Shown: piece after piece, positions 1-11,916 of the stretch | How positions within the stretch are numbered: the first letter of the stretch is position 1 | How the letters are laid out: every line of letters starts with the position of its first letter | Origin: Thiofaba sp049322715 | GTDB taxonomy: Bacteria; Pseudomonadota; Gammaproteobacteria; Halothiobacillales; Halothiobacillaceae | DNA length: 63,484 nucleotides | Direction: 5' to 3' | NCBI GenBank assembly: GCA_049322715.1 | Contig: JBMOQP010000032.1 | Span: 1 to 63,484 of the forward strand | The notes under the pieces: generated by a model | What the model was told of the DNA's origin: nothing | Seen by the model: the letters and a program-made list of their open reading frames with translations, nothing else | Databases searched by the model: none | Made by a program: the position numbers and the translations under genes

Positions 1-132
1 CTATACAATCATCATCTGCCACAGAAGGCCTTGGGGCATGTCACCCCCATCCAGGCTATGAAACAATGGCAGCAATCACGCCCTGAGCTGTTCAACAGAC
101 GCGTAACCAATCAGCCGGGACACGACAATTAG
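1..132 (+). pseudogene. IS481-type transposase, C-terminal end only (runs off the window)
   Basis: Reading from base 1 gives 43 residues ending in a TAG at 130-132, beginning LYNHHLPQKALGHVTPIQAM and finishing with NQPGHDN. The LPQKALGHVTPIQAM pattern is the typical end of the DDE integrase-core transposases of the IS481 group, where the last helix follows the catalytic core. The rest lies outside the window, so it cannot be told whether the gene is whole. It lies to the left of a tRNA 3' fragment and so most likely belongs to an integrated element. Base composition here and up to about 470 is visibly lower in GC than the chromosome that follows. Confidence 0.75.
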
Positions 133-471
133 CAACTTATTCAAAGTGGGCGCTAATTTCAATCCAACGGATCAGTCAGGCACCAAAGTCTTCTCCTGCA
201 CCTGTGTCCACAGCGAGGCGAATGCCCACGTAGATAGACCCTGTTGACCATGACTTGCCCTCGCCTCCAGGGAGGACAACGATCATCGCCCATAAAAACA
301 AGCATCCATAAATGTGACCTCCATCCATGCTGACCTCGACGCCAATGCACAAAACAAGACCCCAAGGTGTCACTTTTTGCATGGCTTGTTTTGTCGCCAA
401 CCAATTGATTTATATGGATGCCAGCAAAACACCACTTGGAGTCAAGGCAACAATTAGATTATTTGACGCCA
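133..471. other. Non-coding remainder of the integrated element
   Basis: About 340 bases lie between the transposase stop and the tRNA fragment. The sequence CGCTAATTTCAATCCAAC near 149-167 may be the right inverted repeat of the insertion sequence, but the left end is not in the window for comparison. Short minus-strand open frames (for example 176-400) lack recognisable domains or convincing ribosome-binding sites and are not called. Base composition is lower in GC than the flank to the right. Confidence 0.4.
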
Positions 472-518
472 CCCTCCGGAGGCAGAGGTCTGGGGTTCGA
501 ATCCCTACGGGCGCGCCA
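472..518 (+). other. 3' part of tRNA-Arg(CCG), probable attachment-site (attR) remnant
   Basis: The segment matches the 3' part of tRNA-Arg with anticodon CCG: anticodon loop and 3' stem (CCCTCCGGAGGCAG), a T-arm with the GGTTCGAATCC core, the acceptor strand CGGGCGC, discriminator G and encoded CCA at 516-518. The 5' half (D-arm and the pairing GCGCCCG acceptor strand) is absent upstream, so this is not a working tRNA gene. Elements that integrate at tRNA 3' ends leave exactly this kind of duplicate at the distal junction. The intact tRNA would then lie to the left, outside the window. Confidence 0.8.
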
Positions 519-568
519 CTTCTTCCGAACATCCCCTCGCCCGGCACCATCAGGCCAGCGGGTGATGC

Positions 569-1099
569 TCAGCGCGGACGAGCCTCCTCGCGCGCCTGCT
601 TGTTCTCACGATGCGATTTGTCCTGCGCCCCGTGCCTTGCCGGAGCGTCCTTTCGTGGCGCCTGCCCCAGGCCCGCCCCGGGTTCACGCCCGCGCCACAG
701 GGGCTTCGCCGCGACCTCGCGGGGCGTGGTGGCCTCATGGCGATGCTCGCGGCGCTCCTGGAAGCGCGACACGCCCTCGCCATCCCCCCACAGGCGCTTC
801 ACATCGCCCCCACCACGCGGGAGGGGCTCATGGCGATGCTCGTGACGCCCCTCGATGCGCCGTTGCTCGGCATGCCGATGATGCGGGGCGGGCGGCCTGA
901 CCACCACCGTTCTCGGCTCATCGACCACCACGACCCGCAGCCGCGGCTCGTAGTAGGTCTCGCGATGCACGTAGACCGTCCGGGGATACGGCTGTGGGTC
1001 GTAGTAACCGTCGCCGTAGTACGTCTCGTGCACATAGCCCGGGCCCGCGCATCCGGTCAGCGCCATGACGGGCAACGCCACCCACATCAATCTCTTCAT
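569..1099 (-). CDS. Predicted His/Arg-rich lipoprotein of unknown function
   Basis: The chosen start (ATG at 1099) gives 176 residues beginning MKRLMWVALPVMALTGCAGP, a textbook lipoprotein signal with lipobox LTGC; the frame extends upstream, but the extra residues have no signal-like character. After the lipid-anchored Cys comes a Tyr/Pro-rich stretch (YYGDGYYDPQPYPR) and then a long His, Arg and Glu-rich tail with HRHEPL-like repeats, probably disordered. No known enzymatic domain is seen. It would be attached to a membrane facing the periplasm. It is the first chromosomal gene after the tRNA fragment. Function is unknown; the reading frame looks real because of the lipobox. Confidence 0.6.
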   Translation of the reverse strand: MKRLMWVALPVMALTGCAGPGYVHETYYGDGYYDPQPYPRTVYVHRETYYEPRLRVVVVDEPRTVVVRPPAPHHRHAEQRRIEGRHEHRHEPLPRGGGDVKRLWGDGEGVSRFQERREHRHEATTPREVAAKPLWRGREPGAGLGQAPRKDAPARHGAQDKSHRENKQAREEARPR

Positions 1100-1256
1100 C
1101 GCTCGACCGCTCCCCGGGCTGAGCCCGCTGTCTTTCACCAAGAGGCCGCCGGCGCACCTGCAAGGCCACCCATGCCCCGGCCGAACCTTTGAGCGCCGGG
1201 GGCCCTGGCAGGTTCCCGGCCCGCGATGCGGCGGCGCCACACGGCGCGGGGCGGAC

Positions 1257-2849
<1,593 letters not shown>

Positions 2850-2997
2850 GTGGGGATTCCGGAAAAGATGAAGCGCCCCCGCCCCGGGACAGGGCCCCGG
2901 GGAACGGAGGTGCAGGGGATGGCGACTACTTTACCGGAGATTGGGGCCGAATGCGGCCCTTTCAAGAAGATTTTCCTGCATTTTCAATCGCCGAGGC

Positions 2998-4158
2998 TCA
3001 CTCGGGGCGCCGGTAGCCGCCGAGCGGGGCGTGCCCCTCCTTGGCGAACACGATCTGCCACAGCTGAGTGTCGCGGGCACGGAAGGCACCGGCGCAGGCC
3101 AGCAGGTAGTACCGCCACATGCGGCGGAAACGCTCGCCGTAGCGCTCGGCGAAGCGCGGCCAGGCCACCTCGAAGTTGCGGTGCCAGGCCATGAGGGTAC
3201 GGTCGTAATCGGCGCCGAAGTTGTGCAGATCCTCGACGATGAACAGGCCCTCGGCCGCGCCCGCGACCTGCGCCAACGCGGGCAGTTCGCCGTTGGGAAA
3301 GACGTAGCGCTCGACCCAGGGGTCGGTGGGTGTGCCGCTCCTTGGCTTGCCGATGGTGTGCAGGAGGAACAGGCCGTCCTCCCGCAGGCAGCGGTGGGCG
3401 ATTTCGAGATAGGTCCGGTAGTTCTTGTGCCCGACATGCTCGAACATGCCGAGGCTCGCGATGTGGTCGAACGGCTCGTCGAGTTCACGATAGTCCTGCA
3501 GGCGCAGTTCGACCGGCAGGCCCCGGCACAGTTCGCGCCCAAGCTCGAGCTGCTCGCGCGAGATGGTCACGCCGACCACCTCGACACCGTGGCGCTCGGC
3601 CGCGAAGCGCGCGAAGCCGCCCCAGCCGCAGCCAATGTCGAGCACGCGCTGGCCGGGCCGCAGAGCAAGCTTGCGGCACACCAGGTCGAGCTTGGCCTCC
3701 TGCGCCTCGTCCAGGGTGCGGGCCTGGCGCCAGTAGCCGCAGGTGTAGGTCATGCGCGCATCGAGCATGGCCTGGTAGAAGTCGTTGCCGAGGTCGTAAT
3801 GGACCTCGCCCACCCGCCTGGCTCGGCGCGGGGTCTGCAGGTTGAGCAGGCGCGCGCGCAGGGCATGCCCGAGAAGGCGCCAGGGGCGCACCTCCCGGTC
3901 CAGCCCCGCACGCAGCAGGCGGGCGAAAAACTCATCGAGCGCGTCGGCCTCCCACGCGCCGTCCATGTAGGACTCGCCGAGGCCGAGGCTGCCCCGGGCG
4001 AGGATTCGCTCGGGCACGCCCGGGGCGAGCAGGCGCATGTCCCAAGGGCGGCCGCCGCCGAGGCGGATGTCGGCGCGCGCGAGCAGTTCCGCCAGCAGGC
4101 GGGCTGACGGCCCGTCGTCCCTGATGGACTCGTCCATGGAAGCGGTCTCTGGGGTCAT
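2998..4158 (-). CDS. cfa: Cyclopropane-fatty-acyl-phospholipid synthase
   Basis: The enzyme transfers a methylene from S-adenosylmethionine to cis double bonds of membrane phospholipid acyl chains, usually in stationary phase or under acid stress. The start at 4158 is preferred because GAGGTGG lies six bases upstream; it gives 386 residues, close to the 382 of E. coli. Visible are the N-terminal lipid-binding part with GSLGLGESYMDGAWE, the SAM site VLDIGCGWGGFARF, the GMFEHVGHKNY block and the C-terminal active-site segment LLACAGAFRARDTQLWQ with the conserved Cys. A GC-rich inverted repeat (CCCCGG/CCGGGG) lies just downstream in the gap before ybiT and may terminate it. Confidence 0.95.
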   Translation of the reverse strand: MTPETASMDESIRDDGPSARLLAELLARADIRLGGGRPWDMRLLAPGVPERILARGSLGLGESYMDGAWEADALDEFFARLLRAGLDREVRPWRLLGHALRARLLNLQTPRRARRVGEVHYDLGNDFYQAMLDARMTYTCGYWRQARTLDEAQEAKLDLVCRKLALRPGQRVLDIGCGWGGFARFAAERHGVEVVGVTISREQLELGRELCRGLPVELRLQDYRELDEPFDHIASLGMFEHVGHKNYRTYLEIAHRCLREDGLFLLHTIGKPRSGTPTDPWVERYVFPNGELPALAQVAGAAEGLFIVEDLHNFGADYDRTLMAWHRNFEVAWPRFAERYGERFRRMWRYYLLACAGAFRARDTQLWQIVFAKEGHAPLGGYRRPE

Positions 4159-4337
4159 GGGCCACCTCATGCCGCGGCGGAGGACCCGCCGCGCGATGAA
4201 AGAGCCCTGATGAAAGTAGGCGACGCCCCGCCCCCTCGCAACCCGCCCACGGCAATGGCCCTGCAAATCACACGGGTCAACACCGCCGCGCGTCGGCTAT
4301 CTTGATCTGATCCGCCACTCCCCACCCGACCCGAACC

Positions 4338-5942
<1,605 letters not shown>

Positions 5943-5948
<6 letters not shown>

Positions 5949-7127
5949 GCCTGCCCGAGCCGTTCGCGACGGGGCGTCGCTCCTCCAGCGCCAGGACCTG
6001 CGCCGCAGCAACACCAGCACCTCACTGTGCGCGGTATGAGGAAAAATATCGAACAACTGCGCGCGAACCGGCTCGAACGACGTCAAACGGGCGAGATCAT
6101 CGGCAAGGCTTGCCGGGTTGCAGCTGGAGTAGACCAGCCAGCGCGCAGCGGAGGCATCGAGGAAGGCGCACAGCTCCGCGCCGATGCCGCGCCGCGGCGG
6201 GTTGACCAGCACCAGCGCTGGCACCACCGACTGTCCGAGGGCGAAGTCGGCCGCATCCAGGACTCGGAACACGGTGTTGGCCAGGCCCAGTTCGGCGGCG
6301 CTCAGACGTGCGCTTTCGATGGCATCAAAGCTCACCTCGATGCCCGTCACCGTGCCGCGCACAAACGGGGCGCAATGCAGGGCGAAGCCGCCCACCCCGC
6401 AGAACAGGTCCCACATCCCTTCCGGGGCGATCTCCGCCACCCAGTCGCGCGCGGTGGCGTAGAGCGCGGCGGCCACCGCGCTGTTGGTCTGGAAGAAGCT
6501 GCGCGGGCGCAGGTGCAGCGGCAGGCCGTTCAGCCACATGGTGAGGGTCTGTTGCTCCGTCAGCACGATCTCCTCCTCACCCTCGAGGATCGCCTTGTGT
6601 TCGGGCTGCAGATTGACCGACACGACCTTCAGGCCGGGGAGGCATGCCTGCAGCTCGGGTAGATGCTGACGAAGGGCGGGGATCATGGCACGCGAGCGGA
6701 GAACGAGGCGCAGCATCATCCCGCCCGTCTGCACGCAGATCGTAAGCAGGACATACTTCAGCTCCCCCCTGCGTGCAGGCACGTCGTAGGGCTCGATCCC
6801 TGCCGCGCGGATGAGGCCCATGATCGGGCCGAAGGCCGCCTGCATGGCGGGCGGATAGAGCGGGCAGTCGCGCAGGTCCACCCCCCGGCCCGCGGGGTTG
6901 AGGATGCCTAGCACCGGCGCCTGCGCCGTGCCCGAGACGACCATCTTGGCCTTGTTGCGGAAGCCCGACGTGGTGCTCGCCACGGGAGGCAGCCAGGCCA
7001 GGCCGGGCCAGACGGCAAGGGCCGCCCGGCAGGCCTGCTGCTTGCGCTGGAGCTGTTCGGCATAGGGCAATTCGATCAGGCCGCAGGAGCGGCAGCGGCC
7101 AGCCGCGTAATGGTGACAGGTGATCAT
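5943..7127 (-). CDS. rlmC: 23S rRNA (uracil-747-C5)-methyltransferase
   Basis: RlmC methylates U747 of 23S rRNA using S-adenosylmethionine. The 394-residue product keeps the [4Fe-4S] ligands C4, C12, C15 and C88 (CHHYAAGRCRSC and RDCPLY), the SAM motif MWDLFCGVGGFALHCA, the VNPPRRGIG motif and the catalytic YSSCNP Cys near the C-terminus, followed by FDIFPHTAHSEVL. The absence of a TRAM domain and the close match to E. coli RlmC separate it from RlmD and TrmA. About 20 extra basic residues follow the normal end (RRRSWRWRSDAPS), where the gene runs into the convergent selO stop. Confidence 0.94.
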
Positions 7128-7876
7128 GGCCGCATAAGGTTAACCCATTGGGGGATGGGCGATGGGTTCTTAAAAAGGGCCTGTTCCCCCTTGGGGTCGC
7201 CATGGACGGGGTTGTGGAGGCCGGGTGAAAGGGCCATGAATGGCCCTTTCAGTCCCGCCGCGACAGGATGTCGCGCCGGGACGGCCCGGTCGGAGCGGCC
7301 CCGGCCATGGCTTGCCCGAAGGGCCCCCCCGCGGGGGGGCCCTTTCTTTGGTGCCTTTCTTTGGTGCCTTTCTTTGGTGCCTTTCTTTGGTGCCTTTCTT
7401 TGGTGCCTTTCTTTGGTGCCTTTCTTTGGTGCCTTTCTTTGGGCAAGCAAAGAAAGGCACTCGCCCGCGTGCGCAAGCGCACATTCGAAGATGCAAGCTT
7501 CAAAGCGGGCGAAATCAATCTTCAACGGTTGTTCAGGGGTGCCTTGGGACAGGCTTGCGGGCTGTTTCGCCCGCCTCAAGGCCAGCGCTTCGAACCGCCC
7601 GAATCACACGCGGGCGACCCCATTTCTTTGCTCGTGCAAAGAAATGGGGGGAAAGAAACACGCCCCCACGACCGCGCCCCCTTCGGGGGTTCCCGCGTCT
7701 GGCCTGCCCGTCAGGGGGCCGGTTCCACGGGACATCCTGTCCCGGGGAACCTCAAACCGCCATCCATGGCGGTTTGACCCCCTGACGGGCAGGCCAGCCA
7801 CGGCGCGGCCAAGGGGGAATTCCCCTCGCCCGGCGCAGTCGTGTCCGGAAAACCTTCGTTTCCCGAACATCCCCAC
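7128..7876. other. 750-bp non-coding block packed with palindromes
   Basis: No convincing gene lies here. The frames that stay open do so because of the repeats. Hairpins visible on the plus strand are: 7227-7250 (11-bp arms, loop GA within ATGAAT), 7253-7281 (13-bp arms with one mismatch), 7319-7344 (26-bp perfect palindrome of C and G runs), 7429-7460 (13-bp perfect arms, loop GGCAAG), 7621-7646 (10-bp arms) and an outer 19-bp inverted repeat 7700-7718/7778-7796. The last encloses hairpins 7728-7744 and 7752-7777 (loop ATCCAT). It separates the converging and diverging transcription of rlmC and the regulator operon. Confidence 0.8.
7341..7444. repeat. Tandem array of eight 13-bp units (CCTTTCTTTGGTG)
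   Basis: Seven identical copies of CCTTTCTTTGGTG run head to tail from 7341; the eighth unit at 7432 ends GGC instead of GTG and begins a perfect hairpin with the inverted copy CAAAGAAAGGCAC at 7448-7460. Because 13 is not a multiple of three, any reading frame across the array yields a 13-residue repeat (for example KKGTKERHQRKAP on the minus strand), which explains the open frames in this block without a gene. Exact identity between units suggests recent slippage expansion. Confidence 0.95.
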
Positions 7877-8506
7877 CTATTCCACCCACCCCTCCAGCCG
7901 CGCCATCCGGTAGGCCTCGATCTCGCCATTGACCCCGAGCTTGCGCAGCGCGTTCTGCTTGTGCTGGCTGACCGTCTTTTCCGACAGCATCAGGTTCTGG
8001 GCGATGGTCTTGTTGTCGTGGCCGGCAAAGACCTGCATCAGCACCTCGCGCTCCCGCTCGGTCAGGCTGGCGAAACGCTGCGTCGCCCCCTCCGGCTCGG
8101 CCTGCAGCGCCGCCGCGAGGCGCGGGCAGATGAAGCGCCGGCCAGCCGCGACCTCCGCCACCGCGCGCAGCAGGTCACGGCCGGCAGCCTCCTTCGAGAC
8201 ATAGCCGTCGATCAACTCGTCGCGGAACAGGTCGCGGACGAAAGCAGGGGTGGTGATGGAGGACAGGCCGATGATCCTCGGCCCCTGCTCAAGGGCGCGC
8301 AGGCGGCGCATGGTCTCCAGCCCGCCCATGCCGGGCATGTGGATGTCTATCATCACGACATGCAGCTCCTCGCGCTCGACCAGCGCGAGCAGGGCCTCGC
8401 CCGAGTCCACGTCGGCCACCACGCTGAGCGCGCGCTGGCCGTCGAGGTGCATGCGCAGGGCCTGTCGCACCAGAGTCTGATCATCCGCCAGGGCAACCCT
8501 GATCAT
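7877..8506 (-). CDS. LuxR/NarL-type two-component response regulator
   Basis: The 209-residue protein has an N-terminal receiver domain (acidic D8 and D9, phospho-acceptor D54 in MIDIHMPGMGG, conserved Lys in YVSKEA) and a C-terminal GerE helix-turn-helix with LTEREREVLMQVFAGHDNKTIAQNL and the recognition helix SEKTVSQHKQNALRKLGV. It should bind DNA once phosphorylated. The start overlaps the end of the hybrid kinase gene by four bases (ATGA type), so the pair is translationally coupled and the kinase is the likely phosphodonor. The regulon is unknown. Confidence 0.92.
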   Translation of the reverse strand: MIRVALADDQTLVRQALRMHLDGQRALSVVADVDSGEALLALVEREELHVVMIDIHMPGMGGLETMRRLRALEQGPRIIGLSSITTPAFVRDLFRDELIDGYVSKEAAGRDLLRAVAEVAAGRRFICPRLAAALQAEPEGATQRFASLTEREREVLMQVFAGHDNKTIAQNLMLSEKTVSQHKQNALRKLGVNGEIEAYRMARLEGWVE

Positions 8507-11058
8507 CGCTTCTCCTCCTCATCTACCTGTTGCCAAAGCGCGTCCCACAGGGCGCCGTCGGCGGGTGTCCGGCCGGCGGCCCGCCAGGTCTCGTCCAGCC
8601 GCCGGGCGGCATCAGCCAGGCCGGTCAACCCCACCAGTCCCGCAGTACCGGCCAAGGTGTGCAGCAGTTCGTGCAGCGCCCGCCCGTCTTCCGCCAGGCG
8701 CGCGGCGCGCAGGCGCAGGGCGAAGGAAGGCCACTCATCCCGCCAGAAACGCGTCCGCAGGCCATCCAGTTCCAGCGAAGGGGACGGCGCCGGCAGGGGC
8801 TGCCCCAGGGCCGTGGCCAATGCACTGAACAGCCGGGTCTCTCCCACCGGCTTGTGCAGCACGGCCACCGCCCCCTCGCGGTGCAGGCGCTCCGCGGTCT
8901 CGCCCACGGTGTCGGCGGTCAGCATGAGCACGGGGAGCTCGGGCTGGCGTGCTCGCAGCTCGCGCAGCACCACCTCGCCATCCATGCCCGGCATGTGCAG
9001 GTCGAGCAGGACAGCATCCACGCCCTTGCGCCGGGCCAGGGCCTCGTCCCCACTCGCGGCCTGCACCACGCGCGCGCCGGCCTGCTCGAGCATCTGGCCA
9101 AGTACTTCGCGGTTGAGCGGGTGATCGTCGACCACGAGGATCGTCCTGCCCTCGAAGGCAGCGCCGCCCACCTCGTCGGCTGCCGGACGGGAGCCGGCAT
9201 GGAACAGGAGATCGCCCAGGCTCTCGACCGCGCGCTCGAGGTCGCGCTGGGAGGCAGGGCAACGGATCACCGTGGCCCCCAAATGCTCGAGGCGCCGCTC
9301 CCAGTCCGGTTCGTCGCGCGCGGTGCAGACCAGCACGTGCCGTGCCCGCTGCCGTCCCTCGAGCGCCATGCCGAGCAGGGCCGCCCTGCCATCCTCGCCA
9401 CGCTCCACCGGGTCGCGCAGGGCGAGCACGTCCAGGCCGCACGGCAGGCGATCGAGCAACCCGCGCCAGCCCTTTGACGCAAGCCCCCCCTCTTCCAGCT
9501 GGACGCTCCAGCCCAGGCGGCTGAAGCGGGTGTAGGCCGCTTGACGGAAGCTCGTACGATCGTCCACCACGGCCACGCGCACCGGGAGGCCTCCGCGCTC
9601 CGGCCCAGGCACGGCGCAGCGTACCGGCCAGGTGAAGCTCAGCATGGCGCCACCCAGCGCCCCCTCGTCGATGCGCAGCTCGCCGCCCGCGCGCTCCACC
9701 AGCCCGCGGCAGATGGCGAGCCCAAGGCCCGTGCCCTCGTGCGCCCGCTCGGTACCCGCGTCCAGCTGCTCGAAGGCCTCCAGCAGGCGCTGCCGGTCCG
9801 CCTCGGGGATGCCGGGGCCGCTGTCCTCCACCTCGAAACGCAGCACGCATCCCTCGCCCCGCTCGTCCGGTGGCTGCTCCAGCATCAGGCGCATGACGAT
9901 CCCACCCTGCGGGCTGAACTTGATCGCGTTGGAGAGCAGATTGATGAGCACCTGGCGCAGACGCAGCGGGTCGCTCTCGACCCGCTCGGGCACGTCGAGG
10001 AAGCTCACCACGTCGATGTACAGACCCTTGGCACGCGCGCGCTCGGCCAGTTCGATCGCCACTTCGTCCAGCAGGCGCATGGCCGAGAACGGCACCGAAC
10101 GCAGTTCCAGCTTGCCGGACTCGATGCGGGAGAAGTCGAGGATGTCGCCGATCAGCTCGCCGAGGTGGCGGGCCGACTGCTCCATCGCCTCCAGGTACTG
10201 CTGGCTACGCAGGGTCATAGGCTGGTCGGCATGCTCGCGCCGCAGCAGGTGCATGAAGCCAACCAAGGCGCTAAGCGGAGTACGGATCTCGTGGCTCATG
10301 TGGGCGAGGAAGAGGGTACGCACGGCCTTGGCCTGCTCGGCCCGCTCACGCGCGAGGTCGTGGCGCAAGGCTTCCGCGCGCAGGCGGTCCTGGGTCTCCA
10401 GCGCGTCGGCCAGCAGGTTGACCCCGCGCTGCAGCTGGCGCAGCTCGTTGTCGGCATCCTCGGCCACCCGCACGCCACCGATGCCGTGGCCGATGCGATG
10501 CATCGCTCGCAGGGACTCGCGCAGCGGGCGCAGGATGCGCGTGGCCAGGCGCCAGGCCACCCAGCCAACCACCAGGGCCAGCAGCACGGCAAGGGCCATC
10601 GCCTGCCAGAAGCCCTGCCGCTTGGTCGCGCTCACCGGCCGCTGGTCGAACCAGACCCAGGCCTCGCCGATGCGCAGGTGGTCATCCTCGCCCTGCTGCG
10701 GGATGCACAGTGGCACGAACACCGCGCGCAGGGCGTCGGCGGGCGCGGTCTTCGGGCCGTGGCCGCGCTTGACCAGAGGGTCACCCATCGGGTCGGCCAG
10801 GCGCAGGCCATAGATGTTGGACTCACCCACCATCTCGCGAGCGAGGTCGTCGAGAGCCTCCATGTCGCCGGCCAGCAGGCTCTGTGTCGCCCGCGCGGCC
10901 AGCCCCCGGGAAAGATCGTGCACCCGAGCCTCGAATTGCTCGTCCAGCAGGACATTACGGTTGTGGGCGTGGAAGAGGGTGAGGCCGATGAACAGCACCG
11001 CCAGCGGCAGGATGGCGAGCAGCATCAATTGCGTGGTGACCGAGTGGCCGCGCATCAT
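8503..11058 (-). CDS. BarA-like hybrid sensor histidine kinase with two receiver domains and an HPt domain
   Basis: Start at 11058 (MMRGHSV) follows a strong GGAGGAGGGGGA ribosome-binding site and overlaps the preceding stop as ATGA, giving 851 residues. Order: membrane helix (about 10-30), periplasmic sensor (31-150), second helix (152-172), HAMP-like linker, H-box HMSHEIRTP with H256, N-box NLLSNAIKF and G-boxes DSGPGIP and GTGLGLAI. Then comes a weakly conserved receiver (about 515-620), a canonical receiver with D686 (LLDLHMPGMDG), and an HPt domain with H800 (HTLAGTAGLVG). It is a multistep phosphorelay kinase whose likely output is the adjacent LuxR-type regulator. The signal probably comes through the co-transcribed periplasmic protein. 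Confidence 0.92.
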   Translation of the reverse strand: MMRGHSVTTQLMLLAILPLAVLFIGLTLFHAHNRNVLLDEQFEARVHDLSRGLAARATQSLLAGDMEALDDLAREMVGESNIYGLRLADPMGDPLVKRGHGPKTAPADALRAVFVPLCIPQQGEDDHLRIGEAWVWFDQRPVSATKRQGFWQAMALAVLLALVVGWVAWRLATRILRPLRESLRAMHRIGHGIGGVRVAEDADNELRQLQRGVNLLADALETQDRLRAEALRHDLARERAEQAKAVRTLFLAHMSHEIRTPLSALVGFMHLLRREHADQPMTLRSQQYLEAMEQSARHLGELIGDILDFSRIESGKLELRSVPFSAMRLLDEVAIELAERARAKGLYIDVVSFLDVPERVESDPLRLRQVLINLLSNAIKFSPQGGIVMRLMLEQPPDERGEGCVLRFEVEDSGPGIPEADRQRLLEAFEQLDAGTERAHEGTGLGLAICRGLVERAGGELRIDEGALGGAMLSFTWPVRCAVPGPERGGLPVRVAVVDDRTSFRQAAYTRFSRLGWSVQLEEGGLASKGWRGLLDRLPCGLDVLALRDPVERGEDGRAALLGMALEGRQRARHVLVCTARDEPDWERRLEHLGATVIRCPASQRDLERAVESLGDLLFHAGSRPAADEVGGAAFEGRTILVVDDHPLNREVLGQMLEQAGARVVQAASGDEALARRKGVDAVLLDLHMPGMDGEVVLRELRARQPELPVLMLTADTVGETAERLHREGAVAVLHKPVGETRLFSALATALGQPLPAPSPSLELDGLRTRFWRDEWPSFALRLRAARLAEDGRALHELLHTLAGTAGLVGLTGLADAARRLDETWRAAGRTPADGALWDALWQQVDEEEKR

Positions 11059-11912
11059 TCCCCCTCCTCCAGCCGCAGGCCGAGGCGGCTGAGCATGAGC
11101 GGATTGTGCAGGACGCGGGCCCGGTCCAGCGCCTGCACCGGCGGCAGGGGGGCGGGACCAAGCAGCTCGGGCAATAGACGCACGGTCAGCGCGATCGCCG
11201 CCGCCTCCTCCTGTACGGCGGCGGCCACCACGCCTCGCCGCACGTCCTGCAGACCGAGCCCGCCGACCATCGGCACCCCCTCGCGCGCCGTCATCAGCAG
11301 CCAGTGCTTGAGCAGGCCCTCGTGATAGAGCGCGGGATCGGGCAGGGCGAGCACGGCCTGGACCTCGCCCAGTACCTCGCGCAGCGGGCGCAGGGGCTGG
11401 GCGTCGGGCAGGGATGGGAGCAGGACGGGCTGGAAGCCGCGTGCGCTCAGGATCTGCGCTGCGGCGCGGGCCAGCCCCTCCGCGGCCGGCGAATAGGGCA
11501 CCGCCACCTGGCGGGGGCGAGGTCGCAGGGCATCCAGCAGGGCGACCTGGCGCGCGGGCGGCAGGTCCGAGGCCACGCCGGACAGGCGCCCCGGCGCTCC
11601 CGCGCGCAGGGCATCGAGGCTGAGGGCGGGCAGTCCCAGGGCCCATACCCTCGCCTGCGGGCACCCGCGCAGCGCAGCGCGGGCAGCGGCCTCGCCCACC
11701 GCCAGCACCAAGCGCGCGCCGGGGCACTGCACCCCGGCCCCGTCGCCCAGGCGTTGCTGCGCAAGGCTGGTCCCCGAAGGCAAGGCGGGACGCAGCGATT
11801 CGGCGAGCGCCTCGCCCTCCTCCGCGCCCAGCAGCCAGACATCCTCCGCCCTCGCGGGGCTGGCCAGCAGCATTGGCATGGCCAACAGCAGGAGGAGGAT
11901 GAACCGACGCAT
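11055..11912 (-). CDS. Periplasmic substrate-binding-like protein (COG2984/ABC_sub_bind type)
   Basis: The start at 11912 gives 285 residues with a clear signal peptide (MRRFILLLLLAMPMLLASPARA). The mature part has alternating alpha/beta character with VLAVGEAAARAAL, GVASDLPPARQVALLDAL and GVPMVGGLGLQDVRRGVVAAA, the pattern of ABC-type periplasmic binding proteins of the COG2984 kind. No transporter permease or ATPase is nearby, so it more likely serves as a sensor partner of the downstream hybrid kinase than as a transporter part; that is inference. It starts four bases after the TonB receptor stop and its stop overlaps the kinase start. Confidence 0.7.
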   Translation of the reverse strand: MRRFILLLLLAMPMLLASPARAEDVWLLGAEEGEALAESLRPALPSGTSLAQQRLGDGAGVQCPGARLVLAVGEAAARAALRGCPQARVWALGLPALSLDALRAGAPGRLSGVASDLPPARQVALLDALRPRPRQVAVPYSPAAEGLARAAAQILSARGFQPVLLPSLPDAQPLRPLREVLGEVQAVLALPDPALYHEGLLKHWLLMTAREGVPMVGGLGLQDVRRGVVAAAVQEEAAAIALTVRLLPELLGPAPLPPVQALDRARVLHNPLMLSRLGLRLEEGE

Positions 11913-11916
11913 GGCC

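Noticed and set aside
176..400. 74-residue minus-strand frame in the integrated element
   Set aside because: No recognisable domain or ribosome-binding site; it may be a chance frame.
442..518. Complete tRNA-Arg gene
   Set aside because: The sequence upstream of the anticodon stem does not form a D-arm or pair with the acceptor strand.
7341..7444. CRISPR array
   Set aside because: The 13-bp units are directly adjacent with no spacers, and no cas genes are present.
7124..7579. Minus-strand protein with KKGTKERHQRKAP repeats
   Set aside because: Its repeats are just the 13-bp tandem array read in rotating phase; no ribosome-binding site or domain.
8503..11727. Kinase frame extended to 1074 residues
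   Set aside because: The extra N-terminal part is Ala/Arg/Pro-rich out-of-frame sequence over the binding-protein gene; a strong ribosome-binding site and ATGA overlap support the start at 11058.
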